Positions 47,961 through 59,700 of a stretch of 64,000 nt of DNA are shown piece by piece. The DNA lies in NCBI RefSeq assembly GCF_019649055.1, contig NW_026570256.1:1116001-1180000 (forward strand), read 5' to 3'. The notes beneath the pieces were generated by a model that made no database searches, was not told the DNA's origin, and saw only the letters and a list, made by a program, of their open reading frames with translations. Numbering within the stretch: position 1 is the first letter of the stretch; every line of letters begins with the position of its first letter. The position numbers were made by a program, and so were the translations under genes. This DNA comes from Paramacrobiotus metropolitanus. Its lineage: Eukaryota > Tardigrada > Eutardigrada > Parachela > Macrobiotidae.

Positions 47961-48874
47961 GAGTTTCTTTTTACCGCATTTACGGATTATTATGATGCTT
48001 GATTGTTACAATCTCGTGCCCAAATACGCCCATTACAGAGAAAACGTATTGTTAACAAAATTTTTGCTGTTGTAGATATAATTGTTTACACTAGTGTTGT
48101 TTTAACAAAGGTGTTTGTTTGAACAAGTTGGTGATTGCCAATGCCGATGAAAAAGCTAAACTAGGTAGTTGGTTCAATATCGCTGTCTTAATAATCTGGA
48201 AGGTACGAGTATATATATATGCTCTACGCTCATTTTGCATTTCCGCTTACAGATAGATATCGTTTCATTCTACTACCACAGAGACTACTATACATAGAGA
48301 GGACACAAAGCTGAATTTCACTGCAACGCAGCGTTCCTGTTTTCGGTTCAGACTGCAGCACTTTTCACCGTAGCCTTGTGCGGTAGCCATGTAGACAGGG
48401 GGTCTTAATGCCGATAATTGGGCGGTTGGCATGTAGACAGGGGGTTTTAATCTGAACCAAAAACTGGATCACTTGCAAAATATTGCGTGTCCTCTCTATG
48501 TATTACCAGTCTCTGTGCTACTACCTACAGTGCGGCGAAATAGCAAAAAGTTATCCTGACACTGTTTGCGGCAAAACAGCTGTAGGGTATGTCAAATACA
48601 CACTACACGCTGTAGGGTATGTCAAATACACACAGTATACTGCGGCAAAATAGCTACCGTATACCACTAAATTTGCTGTATCATATAAATGTGTTCTGAA
48701 GCTCTTCGAAAGAGACTTTCATACGTAGCCTCAAGCACCATACAAGGGGGTTTTCCATTAGCAGCAAATAATAATCATAGACTCTTGATTATTACCGACC
48801 CTCCACAAATCATTGCACATCTGCCACTGAGTGTGTTAATTAGTATTATTAGTTTTACTGGACTCGTTCCCAAA
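47961..48874. other. Intergenic between Ly6 genes 8 and 9
   Basis: No gene is seen. It contains the inverted-repeat element at 48270-48524 and a short tandem duplication at about 48580-48636 (GTAGGGTATGTCAAATACAC twice). A TATA-like CATATAAATG at 48682 may serve gene 9. Confidence 0.5.
48270..48524. mobile_element. 241-bp MITE-like element with 7-bp target duplication
   Basis: Terminal inverted repeats of about 30 bp start CACAGAGACT (48277) and end AGTCTCTGTG (48517), continuing inward as CATAGAGAGGACAC. The flanks are CTACTAC at 48270-48276 and 48518-48524, a direct target duplication. Inside is a near-duplicate of CATGTAGACAGGGGGT. There is no open frame. The 7-bp duplication distinguishes it from the TA-flanked elements in Ly6 gene 6. 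Confidence 0.8.
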
Positions 48875-49611
48875 ATGACGAAAACTGCATTTTTTGCTGT
48901 CGGAATTGTGTTCTGCTTGGTCTTCAACGCTTTTGGTAAGACTTTAGTTTTCAAAATCAAACACTGTAGTACTGTAAAACATGTCGATCGTGTTTTAGCA
49001 TTGCTTTAAGTATTCCGTTAAAACAATGTTATTTCTGGATGTGTTAGGTAATATGTGTACTAATATCGTTCGAAATGTAAGGGTATTTCTTTAGTAAATT
49101 ATTGCTACAATATAGGCAAAGTCAGCGCCCTCGACTGCTATATTTTGCCGCAAATAAAGAACCAGGATCGAACGACATGCACTGGTTCCAACGAAGTTTG
49201 CTATAGGGACAGAACAACGTTACCAAACAGCACAGGTTAGTACATATTATTCTGTAAAAAATGTAGAGCTCGCTGCCAACAGAATAGTTAGTAATAAGTC
49301 TACGTGCTTAAATGTACCACAGTTTCATTTACAGCAACTTAATCTATCTTTTGATTACTTAATAATTTAAATGAGTACTGTCTGGGGTCATGCAATAAGG
49401 ATTGTTTTTCTTTTGGACAGAAGTGATTTTGAAGGGATGCATGGATCGCAACAACAGAATTCTGGGCTGCAGCGCGGGAGCGGCGAACACCAACGAAAAG
49501 TGCTATTGCGACAGCAGTTTATGCAACTCAGCCGTCAAGGCCGGACAACTGGGTGTCTTCGGTTTTGTTTGTAGTTTGATTGTCATGACTTTCACACAAA
49601 GAATTTTGTGA
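48875..49611 (+). CDS. Ly6/uPAR three-finger protein 9, GPI-type tail
   Basis: Predicted 123 aa. Exons: 48875-48935 (61 nt), 49116-49235 (120 nt), 49421-49611 (191 nt), phase-1 introns and exon lengths identical to gene 6. Signal peptide MTKTAFFAVGIVFCLVFNAF. Exon 2 has ALDCYILP and EVCYRDR. The last exon has LKGC, CYCDSSLCN, the SAVKAGQLG stretch shared with gene 6, and a hydrophobic tail. Genes 6 and 9 are a recent pair separated by the more divergent genes 7 and 8, so the duplication was not simply adjacent or was later rearranged. Confidence 0.87.
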
Positions 49612-50852
49612 AAAATAGCACACTTCATGATTTGTACAATTAATAATTTACCGTTATATTTTATGGGTGCGCAAATACTTTGTTATGCAGTGAATTCCAT
49701 AGCTTGAAGTTGCAGTTCTCCTACCGCATTTATTTTATCTACTTTGTACAGTCCTGTACATACGATGTAAGCACCCGAAAATATTACTCAAGACCTAATC
49801 AGAAAGTTGTTGTAATACACACATTGTGTGCAAAAAAACTGGAAAACGGTTCTAGCAAAGCTATTGTACCGAAAGTAAACAAGTTCGATCAACCAAAAAT
49901 AACCTCCAGATTCTTGAAGCCCATACTTTCGTTGGATTTTTCGTTCAGGCGACATCATAATAATTGTCAGTTTTGTTGAAAATCTCGAGCATCTGCATAG
50001 TCGGATTTTTTGTGAGCAAAAAAGCTGTGCTAGCAGCGCACAATAACAACTTACTGCATTTGGAAATTATGCAAATTCATCGCATTCAAAGCGTTCAAGT
50101 CGTCAGACTGTCGTCTGCACATAGCGGCGTCTTACATATCAGTACATCTTACTGCTTGGAATATCCAATTACTTAAAGCCTTTCTCTGTAAACGGAGCTT
50201 TTGATTCAGTCCCGTCTGGATGGAAATGTACCCAGTATAAGGGAAAGCAATCACAAGCTGCGTGCCGTACTCGTGCACATATGGCGCTCTTACCGTGTTT
50301 TATTAAAGTTATTTGTATAAACCAGTTGAGCACTGCAAATACCCCGTAAATAGCGGAAATTTGATATCAACAACATACGAGTAGTAATCTTCGGTGTAAA
50401 TGATTTACATGCAGTAAGCATTCCACTCATCGCTAACGTAAGACCATCTCCTTATGTACATATCCGACACGGATCTGTGCGATTAAGGCGGCGCGGGGTT
50501 TTTGTATCCACGCAGGTGAAAAGCGTACATTCAGCCAAAATGATTATTATGGGTACCGTTCAACCATACAATCAAAAGTAAAAGTACGTTGAAACAGCTA
50601 TCTAGTCAAACACTGGGAACAAATGCCAGTGGAGGAAGCTCCAGCATTAAACATTAATGTCAGTTAATATACAAATCGTAACTCATAGTCTCATACTTTC
50701 TTGGCGCAGCGGCAAGTGCCCGATTTGAATGCATATTAATTAGCTAGTACGCTGGGCCGTACATTTTGTTCGGCCGTGCTTCGGACTCCTTATACAGCCA
50801 TACTGGCTATTTGTCCGGTTTATTTTCCTGGGTTTTGATATTAAACCGTATT
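49612..50852. other. Intergenic, no supported gene
   Basis: This lies between Ly6 gene 9 and the M13 peptidase. Open frames at 49680-50176 have no signal, domain or splice partner. Confidence 0.45.
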
Positions 50853-53800
50853 ATGGTTTCTCTGAACGAAATCCTGGGCTTTATTCAGTCTGGTGCGATG
50901 ATGCTGAGTTTGATCATATCGGGCATTGAAAAGAGCCATATGGTTGAGGAGATCCAAGACAACAAAACCGGCTTGATTCCCAGTAAGGAAGTGAAAGACC
51001 AAGACGCCGACGGACCCATAAAGAATAATGTGTGCCAGACTGAAGCATGCTCGCGCGCCGGTAAGTTAATTAACTGAACGGTTTTGTCATTGATAACGGT
51101 CTTTGTTACATATTGCAATCTCCTGCTCCAAAATCTCCGTTTCCTGCTTCTATAAATTAATGCCATAAAATTCGGAATTCAAGGGATATCAGCAAGAGTC
51201 TATTATTTTTTACGTGCCCTTTTCGAAAAACAATGATATCATCAACTCTAACAGTTCCGTTATAACATACGTCAAGGAGAGTCAACAGAGCGTTTACTGT
51301 TTACTTTCGATTTTAGCGAAAGATTTGTTGGCATCCATCGATAAAACCGTTGACCCATGCAATGACTTCTTTGCATACTCGTGTAACAACTGGATAAAAT
51401 CCCACCCTTTGCCAGCTGATAAAGCATCAGTATCAACATTTTCTGTGTTGGGTGATGTGCTGAAAACACAGCTTCTTGGTATAACATAGCTAACAAGTAA
51501 CAAGCGTAAAAGCACAGCGACTTTCCAGTTACCAAAACATAGTTAACGAAATTTTAGAAAATAGCGTTGCTCATCCTGTGATAGCGACATATATGTATTT
51601 TCAAGGTGTTTTAAATGAAACTACGGAGCTCAATCCGTCTAAAGCCAAAACAGCGGTTCGAAAATTCTTCCAGCTCTGCGCAACAAACGAAGGTAAGAAA
51701 AGGCACTGGATGATTTTCTTGGTATATTAAAAACAAATTAATGGGTTCTGATATGCAGAATAAGCCTTTTGCGGTATTGATTATTAAAATTCATTAATGC
51801 AAAATAAATTGTAATCTATTAAAAGATCAGCAGCAGTTTCAAACCGACGAACTGGAGCCTATTTTAATGGCACTTAAAAACGCCGTTTACGAGTGGCCGG
51901 CAGTTACATCACGTCAGTGGAATTACAGCGCAACCCAACCGCTTGCCGATTATTTACGCCGTTTATCCATCTACTACGCTGTACATCCCTTGGTGGATTT
52001 GTCGGTGAGTCCGTCTCTGGAGAAATCAACGGAAATGGCGGTTTATCTGGGACTGAATCACGGGTTTGGGAAAGACATCATCAACAGCACAACGAAAGCT
52101 GACCACATTGAAGGAACCTTGTTGATGATAAACCGAGTGATCAAAGCGCTTGTACAGCGCGGCAGTTCTCCGCAAACAAATCTCAACCAAACCCGAATCG
52201 GCAGTGACGCGCAAGGTGTTGTGGAATGGAAGACTTTCCTGGCCAATGTTAAGTTCGTTTAATTTACAACGCAAACTTGGTTATGCAACAATTCTTTTAG
52301 TAATGCACAACAGCGCGAAATAGTATTTTAAACTAAACCCAGTACATTTTGGACGTTAGCGCTTTTTTTCGCGAACTAGTTTTTACTGCGATCTTGCTCA
52401 TCGAACACTGCTCTCGGAACTTGTTATGCTTACCAATAGTTTATCTTTGCAGATTTCCCAAGCCAACGTTATTTTACGTAATGCACAGTTATCCTTTCGT
52501 AAAATGACCATCCAGCAGCTGGAGGCTGATTACTTCTCAAAATCTGCCTTCGCCAAGAATTTCACAGCATTTTTGCAGAGCGTGGTTACCGGTTACAACT
52601 CCACCTTCCAAATCAACGGCCAGCTGTCGGTGTACGTCGAAAATCCAGAAGCATTCCGCCAACTCGACGAACGTTTACTGGGCATGGAGAACAACGTTAC
52701 CGCTCAGCGAAACCTGATAAATTACCTCGGATGGACGTTGTTATATGAGTATAACGACATACTGCCTCGAGTTCTTCGAGAGTTTGTTGAAGCCTTCGAG
52801 CGGAAAATAACCGGGAAGGCGCAGCAGCCACCGCGCTGGAAAGACTGCATCGATACGGCCGGCCAGTTGTTTTCCCAACCGTTGGGTGCACTGTACACGG
52901 AGAAAATCGTTCCACAAGAAGCCCGCACACGCGTACAGCAGATGGTGAAGGATTTACGGGAGGCATTCCGTGAGATCATTACCAATACCACCTGGATGCA
53001 GGCCGCAACGAGAGATCAGGCGTTGGCAAAATTGGGTAACATGGAGGAGTACGAATTGTATCCGGACTTTTTTCTCGATACATCCCAGCTTGATGCTGAT
53101 TATAACGAGGTACAAGAGTATCGCACCACGAAAACGTTCGGACTGTAGCAATTTCGGGGGGCCGACATCGTGTACGTCACGCATTTTGAGTTACTTACCT
53201 CAGGGATTTTGCAGATTAACTTGAACGCTTCGCTGCTCGATCTGTCGGTCTATGCCAGGACGATGGAAATGAGGAAGCAAATCCGTTATTTAGTGCAAGC
53301 TCCTTCTCGACGAGAGTTGATTGATCGAATGGCCCCGACTGCTCAGGTCAATGCGTTCTACGAACCAAGTACCAATGCTTTAGGCAAGTTTTCAGCAACT
53401 GTCATAACTATGAAAACTCTTCCTAACTATGAAATATGTGGATACAATTCCAAGTGAAAAGCTTTCAAACCAGCGCTGTGATGATTTGGAATCCCCGAAA
53501 TAATTTTCAATACGTTACGGTTCAAGGTGTGAACGGCATGTGTTCATAAGTAACAATTTAGGCCGCCACAATACTACGCGGCTCGTTGATTCTAATGGAA
53601 CTTTGTGGTGCATAGACAGCCGTCACGATATTTAAAAAATAATCATGCTTTTAACACATATCAAAGGAGAGCTAGTCGGTTGCTTAATTATTATTTACAG
53701 CTATATTGGCGGGTATAAGCCAGTCCCCGTTTTTCCATCCCGACATACCGGATTATGTCAACTACGCCCGTCTGGGTGCGGTTATTGGTCATGAAATCAC

Positions 53801-54510
53801 TCATGGATTCGACGATACAGGTCAACAGAGAACGCCGTCAAACTATGTATTTAAATTAACATTCGAAAACCTGGCAGTTGTGTTACGGTTAATTTTGTTA
53901 AAGGCTCTACTTATGACAAAGACGGCAACCTACAGAACTGGTGGACAACCGACGACCGACAAGCATATGACGACAGAGCAGCGGGAATTGTCCATCAGTA
54001 CGACGCGTACCGCTCGGACGTTGGGATGAATATAAACGGGAATCTGACACAAGGCGAGAATATCGCTGATAGCGGCGGATTCAAGGCAGCACTTCTAGTA
54101 CATCTTTTTTTCGACAATAACAAAGACAGTTCCGCATTTTCCGGTCATGCATTTTAGGCGTACCGGAAGCGTACCCGGGATAGGGGCCCGATCAACTCCT
54201 GCCAGGATTTGAAAGTGAATCAATCGAACAAGTGTTTTTCCTGTCATTTGGCCATGTAAGCCGTAAGAAAGTGACTTTGTGTAACTGTTCAATCTTTGCA
54301 GAGCAAGTTGCATCGCAATGCAACCAATGACTCTTGTAGATTTGGTGTGGCAACTACCGGCCCGAAATGCAAAAGCTTCTCTTGTTAATGGACCCACACA
54401 GCCCCGTGAAATTTCGTGCCAATGGTGTGGCTGCTAACAGTCCAGATTTTCCCCGTGTTTTCAATTGCCAGGAAAAAGATAAACTGGCTGTGGATAAAGG
54501 AGTGTGGTGA
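50853..54510 (+). CDS. M13 (neprilysin/ECE-type) zinc metallopeptidase with a frame break
   Basis: Type II membrane peptidase of about 780 aa. Exons: 50853-51060, 51317-51456 (or -51478), 51518-51692, 51826-52247, 52453-53109, 53215-53383, 53701-53820, 53904-54097, 54158-54255, 54340-54510. A signal-anchor helix lies near residues 8-25, then [15 protein letters not shown] typical of the M13 N-terminal domain. VNAFY, the zinc motif HEITH (about residue 621), ENIAD with the third zinc ligand, HSPVKFR and a final VW all match the family. M13 enzymes trim extracellular peptides. Exon 9 is one base short: AYRKRTRD and PDQLLPGF are in different frames near 54180. The exon 2-3 junction also needs a weak GTGCTG donor. 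Intron 6 uses a GC donor (GCAAGT, 53384). It is either a young pseudogene or carries a sequence error. Confidence 0.85.
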
Positions 54511-55018
54511 CATATACTTAATAAATATGCCTATTTGCTGCTGTAAATTTTTAACTGAGAGTTTATACAGTACAATCCGCTCTGAGCGCACAGTGCAGTG
54601 AATGTTCGCCGGTTTGGCTATCGGCTCGATTTCTTTACTGTGTAAAAGCTTATTTATAAATTATTGACATGGTCTGATAACATCCAGGGTAATGGCTCAG
54701 TACAAATATCGTATTCAGTTTATCACACTACTCGTATATCAATATTAACAAACCTGATTAACTGGAAGCTTTCCGTTTGTTTTCAACATGTACAGCTACA
54801 GCGCTCGCGAAACTTTCACGAGTGCGATTGTAAGACAGTAACAATCGAGGCCAAGGTCCGGAGTCTCCGGACTTCTTAGAATGGCACAAAAGATAACGTT
54901 CAATGTTGCTACAGCCGCAAGACGCAACTAGACCGAAACCTGGGAAAAATCATTAATTTTATGCGCAGGACGTTGCACACAAACACCACAACTTCACCAG
55001 ACCACTGTACATGCAAAA
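54511..55018. other. Intergenic between the M13 and UGT genes
   Basis: No supported gene. A TTTATAAATT stretch near 54651 is TATA-like but far from the UGT start codon. Confidence 0.45.
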
Positions 55019-56695
55019 ATGGCGGTTTGTCAGGAAACTGCCAAGCAATCCATTCGGAAGCATGTTCTTATCATGGCTCTACCAGGCTTCGGCCACTACA
55101 TCCCGTCTCTGGAGCTAGCGAAAAGATTGTCCGGTATCATAATGTTACGTTCATTCTGTCTATCCATTTCTACGATGATATCAAAGAGCGTGTCATCCTT
55201 CCACCTGAACCCATTAAAACCTATGTATTCGACGATGGATTCAATTTCAATACGGACAATGATATTGGGATGCTGCGGATTTTCTTGGAGACGCTGTATA
55301 AAGCCCGGCCCCGTTACGAAGCCTTTATCAGCAGCCTCAGTACGCGAGGAAATCCGGAAAGCGGCACGGCTCCTCTGCCTCCGGTTGATGCCGTGTTCTG
55401 TGATGTGTCCATGTCGACACCCATCGAAGCATGCCATAAACGGGGAATCCCAGTCTATGGATTCATTCCCATCTCGGCCACCCTGTTTGCCCATCAGGTA
55501 AAAACCAGTACCCTTGACGATGTAAAATCTGTGACAATATTATGTTGTTTGCACCAGTTAGACAGATGCCGATCTGCTACACATGGCTCTTTCAAATAAA
55601 TCTTCTTCTCTACAGTTTATTGCTTCTGTCTTTACCTGGATCCAAGAAACTGCTTTGGCTAAATAGAATTTAGAAAAATCAGTAAACTGGGTAACGAAAC
55701 GTTACCACCCGTAGGGGTTGCGGTCGTGTTTTTACTTACAAATTAAACGTTGCTGAAGTTCGTTCTTCAAAAATTTACAGAGCTCCGTTAACAAAGACAC
55801 TCCCGCGCTATCCGACGACGTATTCTATAGCGGAGGCGAGGCCACCAATCGCTGCGATATGATAGCGGAAAGCTTGAAAACCTGGCAGCTGGAGTTCGGT
55901 CCCGCCCATGCACTCGCCACCGGCTTGCTGATTAATTCTTTTGAAGAACTGGAGCCGCAAGCAATGGCGATGCTTAAAGCGTTTCCGCAATTTGAAAAGG
56001 TCCCCATGACATTTGTTGGCCCTCTTTTGCCACTGGAAAATTTAAAATCGGAAGACATTTTATCCCAACGGCTACAACACTGGATGGACAAACAAGAAGA
56101 CCGCAGTGTGGTGTACTTTTCGTTCGGTACCGCTGCCGTGCCTTCCGCCGAACAGCTTAAGGAAATCGCTGAGGCGTTGGTATCGTTAAAGCGTCCGTTT
56201 ATTTGGTCTTTGCGGAGCCCACAGCAAACTCTGCTTAGCGAACCATTCATACGTACCACAGCGGAAACCATGACAGATACGACGCCGTACTTGATTCTGC
56301 CCTGGGCTCCGCAAAAACAGATCCTTGCACACAAGGCCACCGGCGTCTATGTCAGTCACTGTGGATGGAACAGCACGCTGGAAGCTGTGTCGTACGGTGT
56401 GCCGGTGGTCGCCTGGCCAATGTTCGGCGACCAGCACTACAATGCGACGCTGATTGAGCAATGCGGAATGGGAAAGTGTATGGCGGTGGCCGGAATGAAG
56501 TCTAGCACAACACCGGCCTCACAAATTGCGGAGATCATCGAGGAGGTCGGCGGCTGCAATCATGAAGGAAAGCCAAAGAAACCGTACTTGGGAAAGGCAC
56601 AGGAACTTGCTGCAAGTGCCAGAAAGGCCTGTGGACCCGACGGGAAGTCGACTAGTAACTTGGAAAAAGTTTTACAGGAAGTCGCTGAATTTTAA
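55019..56695 (+). CDS. Plant-type UDP-glycosyltransferase 1, one-base frameshift
   Basis: Two exons, 55019-55497 and 55781-56695, joined in phase 0; about 464 aa if the frame were continuous. The start MAVCQET precedes HVLIMALPGFGHYIPSLELA, the GT-B N-terminal strand with the catalytic His. At 55121-55124 the run is AAAA, whereas the paralogue at 57567 has AAAAA. From here the reading continues one frame off (KIVRYHNVTFILS). Exon 2 is open throughout and holds the 44-residue PSPG box beginning WAPQKQIL and ending FGDQ, with HCGWNSTLE. Such enzymes transfer sugar from UDP-sugar to small hydrophobic acceptors. The final Gln of the box is linked to glucose use in plants. There is no signal peptide or C-terminal membrane helix, unlike ordinary animal UGTs, so it should be cytosolic if made. 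Confidence 0.85.
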
Positions 56696-57464
56696 ATACG
56701 GTTAGCAGCATTACAGACCACAGTGCAGGCCTTACTAGTTGTTTGCGCGTGGTAAAAATAAAACTAATGACTTTTATTCTCGTATCTGGTCATCGAATAC
56801 CGGAAGCTATGCGGCACTTTTCCGTATTCTTAACGACATTGGATCAACTCGTTTTCCGAAAGCATGCAACTTTTGTATTGTTCTTAGTGGGTGCATGATT
56901 TGTAATAGACAAAAAAGAAATTGAACAAGTTTGAAATATACATCGTACTTGGGAATATATGTACATCGGAAACTATATATATACTTGGAAATATACATCG
57001 TAGTTGGAAATATACATCGTAGTTGGAAATATACATCGTACTTAATTTCCTCGAAATTTGATTTTTCTGCTACATCTTATTGCTGCTTACAGCTGCCGCC
57101 CATCATAAATAATTTTTCTAGTATGTTTTTGCTGCTTTCTGTAAAGGGTATACCGCAGTAAGAAACCAAGCGTGCCGCTGAAATGTTGTAATCACATATT
57201 TCCGGCGAGATCCACAGTAAAATCACGTGTAAGTTGTGTAACTATAAAATGTCGAGCAGTATTAAGCAGCTGCAGAGATTAATCGTAATAATAGAAAACA
57301 ATAGTCCATTTCTAAGTATTAACGAACACTGAAGATAACGTCAGATAAGACTGAAAAAGCTATTGAGACACTCGTCTGGAGAAAACATGTTGCCGCCGTT
57401 CACATGTTGATGTACACAGTCTGCACTGTAATCAGTACTGACGAGGCACCAACGTGCAAGCACA
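56696..57464. other. Intergenic between the two UGT genes
   Basis: It holds the repeat at 56931-57041 and a possible TATA box (ACTATAAAATG at about 57240) 220 bp upstream of the second UGT. No gene is seen. Confidence 0.5.
56931..57041. repeat. Tandem repeat, unit GGAAATATACATCGTAGTT
   Basis: About five to six copies of a 19-bp unit, the last three nearly identical and the first ones degenerate, lie between the two UGT genes. Confidence 0.8.
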
Positions 57465-59219
57465 ATGGCCGCCGGCAAAGAAATGCCTAACGTACCCAAC
57501 CGAAAGCATATCCTCGTCATCGCTCTACCGGCCTTTGGTCACTACATCCCTTCTCTGGAATTAGCGAAAAAGATCGTTCAATACCACGATGTTACGTTCG
57601 TTTTGTCCAGTCACAGATACGATGAGATTAAGGAACGCGGCATTCTCCCACCGAAACCCATCGGTACCTACGTCTTCGACGATGGATTCAGCTACAACTT
57701 GGACGTCCACATTGGAGACCTGCAAATCTTCCTGGCCAAACTGCGGAATGCCCGGCCGCACTATGCAGACTTTATTAACAGCCTCAGTATCCGAGGGGAT
57801 TCCACTGACAATGAGAAGACGTCGGAACTACCTCCGGTAGATGGGGTGTTTTGCGACCTATCCATGCCGATGCCGATCGAAACATGTCAACAACGGAGCA
57901 TTCCGGTTTATGGTTTCGTTCCCATGTCGGCGACTTTGTTCGCTTTACAGGTATGATGGAAATTTCTAATATTTTGTTTTATTTAACATCTTTTGATGAC
58001 AGTAGATCTGCCCGTATTAGGTGTGTATCTGTGTACTGCGTATACGACGTTCTCGAAGTATGTACACAACGTACAATGCTTCTACGGCAAAGCAAATCAT
58101 AAATGCGTTACAGTTTCGGGAAATGAGAACGTTGTTATTTGAATGGTTTGCCTTTGGATGGTTTTTCTTAGCCGATATGATCGACTGAGTATAACAGAAA
58201 TGAATTGTTAGCAATTTATAAAGAACTCGTACACGGAACTGCATTTTGATTAAGATGCAGATTAGAATGCTATTTGTACAAAAGCAAATTGTCAATTGTA
58301 GAGCGCCATTAATGCAAATACCCCTACACTTCCTGATGAGGTATTCTTCAGTGGACAAGACGATACCATCAACCGCTGTGAAATGGTAGCGGAGAGCTTA
58401 AAAACCTGGCAACTAGAATTTGGTCCAGCTCACACACTGGTAACCGGTATCCTGTTTAATTCCTGCGATGAACTAGAGCCTCAAGCCCATGCCATGCTCC
58501 GGGCCTACCCCCAATTCGAGAAGATCCCGCTGACTTTCATTGGACCATTGTTACCGGAAGCGGAGGGAAAGCCGGAAGACATGTTATCCCAACGGATTGG
58601 TGACTGGATGAGCCAACAGGATGATCGCAGCGTGGTGTACTTTTCGTTTGGCACTGCGGCAGTTCCGTCCGCCGAACAGCTGGCGGAAATCGCTGAAGCG
58701 TTGGTATCGTTAAAACGGCCCTTTATTTGGTCTTTGCGGAATGCGCAGCAGAATCTGCTAGATGAACGCTTCATTCGTTCTACGGCGGAAACCATCACGG
58801 TTGCAACACCGTATTTGATTCTGCACTGGGCACCACAGAAGCAGATCCTGGCGCACAAGGCCACCGGTGTCTACGTCAGCCATTGTGGATGGAATAGCAC
58901 TCTGGAAGCCGTAGCGTACGGTGTGCCGGTGGTCGCCTGGCCAATGTTCGGTGACCAAAATTACAATGCGTCGGTTGTTGAACAGTGCGGAATAGGAAAG
59001 TGCATGGCGGTGGCCGGGATGAAGTCCAGCACAACACCGGTCCGACAGATTGCCGAGATCATCGAGGAAGTTGGAGGTTGGAAGGATGGAGGAGATGGCA
59101 ATAGCCCGTATTTTGTTAAGACGCAGGGACTGTCCAAGCAAATCAGAAAGGCGTCTGCGACTGACGGGAAGTCGACTAATAACTTGCAAGAAATTATGAA
59201 CAATATTTCCAAACTGTAG
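57465..59219 (+). CDS. Plant-type UDP-glycosyltransferase 2, intact
   Basis: Predicted 467 aa. Exons 57465-57950 and 58302-59219, phase 0, with the intron at the same place as in UGT 1. The N-terminal GT-B half starts HILVIALPAFGHYIPSLELA, with His26 in the position of the plant catalytic His. The C-terminal half has RSVVYFSFGTAAVPS and a PSPG box at about 338-381 that is exactly 44 residues, containing HCGWNSTLEAV and ending DQ. The start MAAGKEMPNVPNRK is hydrophilic, with no signal peptide, and the end lacks the membrane anchor and dilysine tail of metazoan ER UGTs. It is probably a cytosolic glucosyltransferase for phenolics or xenobiotics (family-level inference). The resemblance to plant or bacterial forms suggests horizontal acquisition followed by intron gain and duplication. 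Confidence 0.92.
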
Positions 59220-59700
59220 ACTCGATGTCCCTCACGTAATTGGTGTAAATGGTTATCACTATTCATATCGTGATATACCGATACAGTAATCGTAACGTTG
59301 CAATACTTAATTATTTCCGATTTCTTGTGCATAACAGAGATATTTCTAATTTCGGAATTATGTTTTAATAACATAATATGTGCAGCCGTTAAGGACTCTA
59401 AGGTTCAACTCGTTCAGCTTATTGTCAGTGAAACAAGTTAAAAAAATTAACACGCTTGAAATACAAGGTACCTACTCGTTTTATTTGCAGAGGTTTGAAA
59501 GGTAACAGCTACAGTTTCACTTCCAACAGTAATTATAATGTATACGTATAAGTGTTAAAAGCAGTGATACAAAGAAAACCTGCAATTATACTATTATGGT
59601 CACCAACAAGCGCACGTGCAGTTTGTCCTTGTATGGTTATAATAATGGACATGTTACTCAGGCTGTATTTATTTCATTCTTAAACTAATAAACAGAATGT
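59220..59700. other. Intergenic between convergent genes
   Basis: This is the 3' flank of UGT 2 and of the minus-strand GPCR. No gene is seen. Confidence 0.5.
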
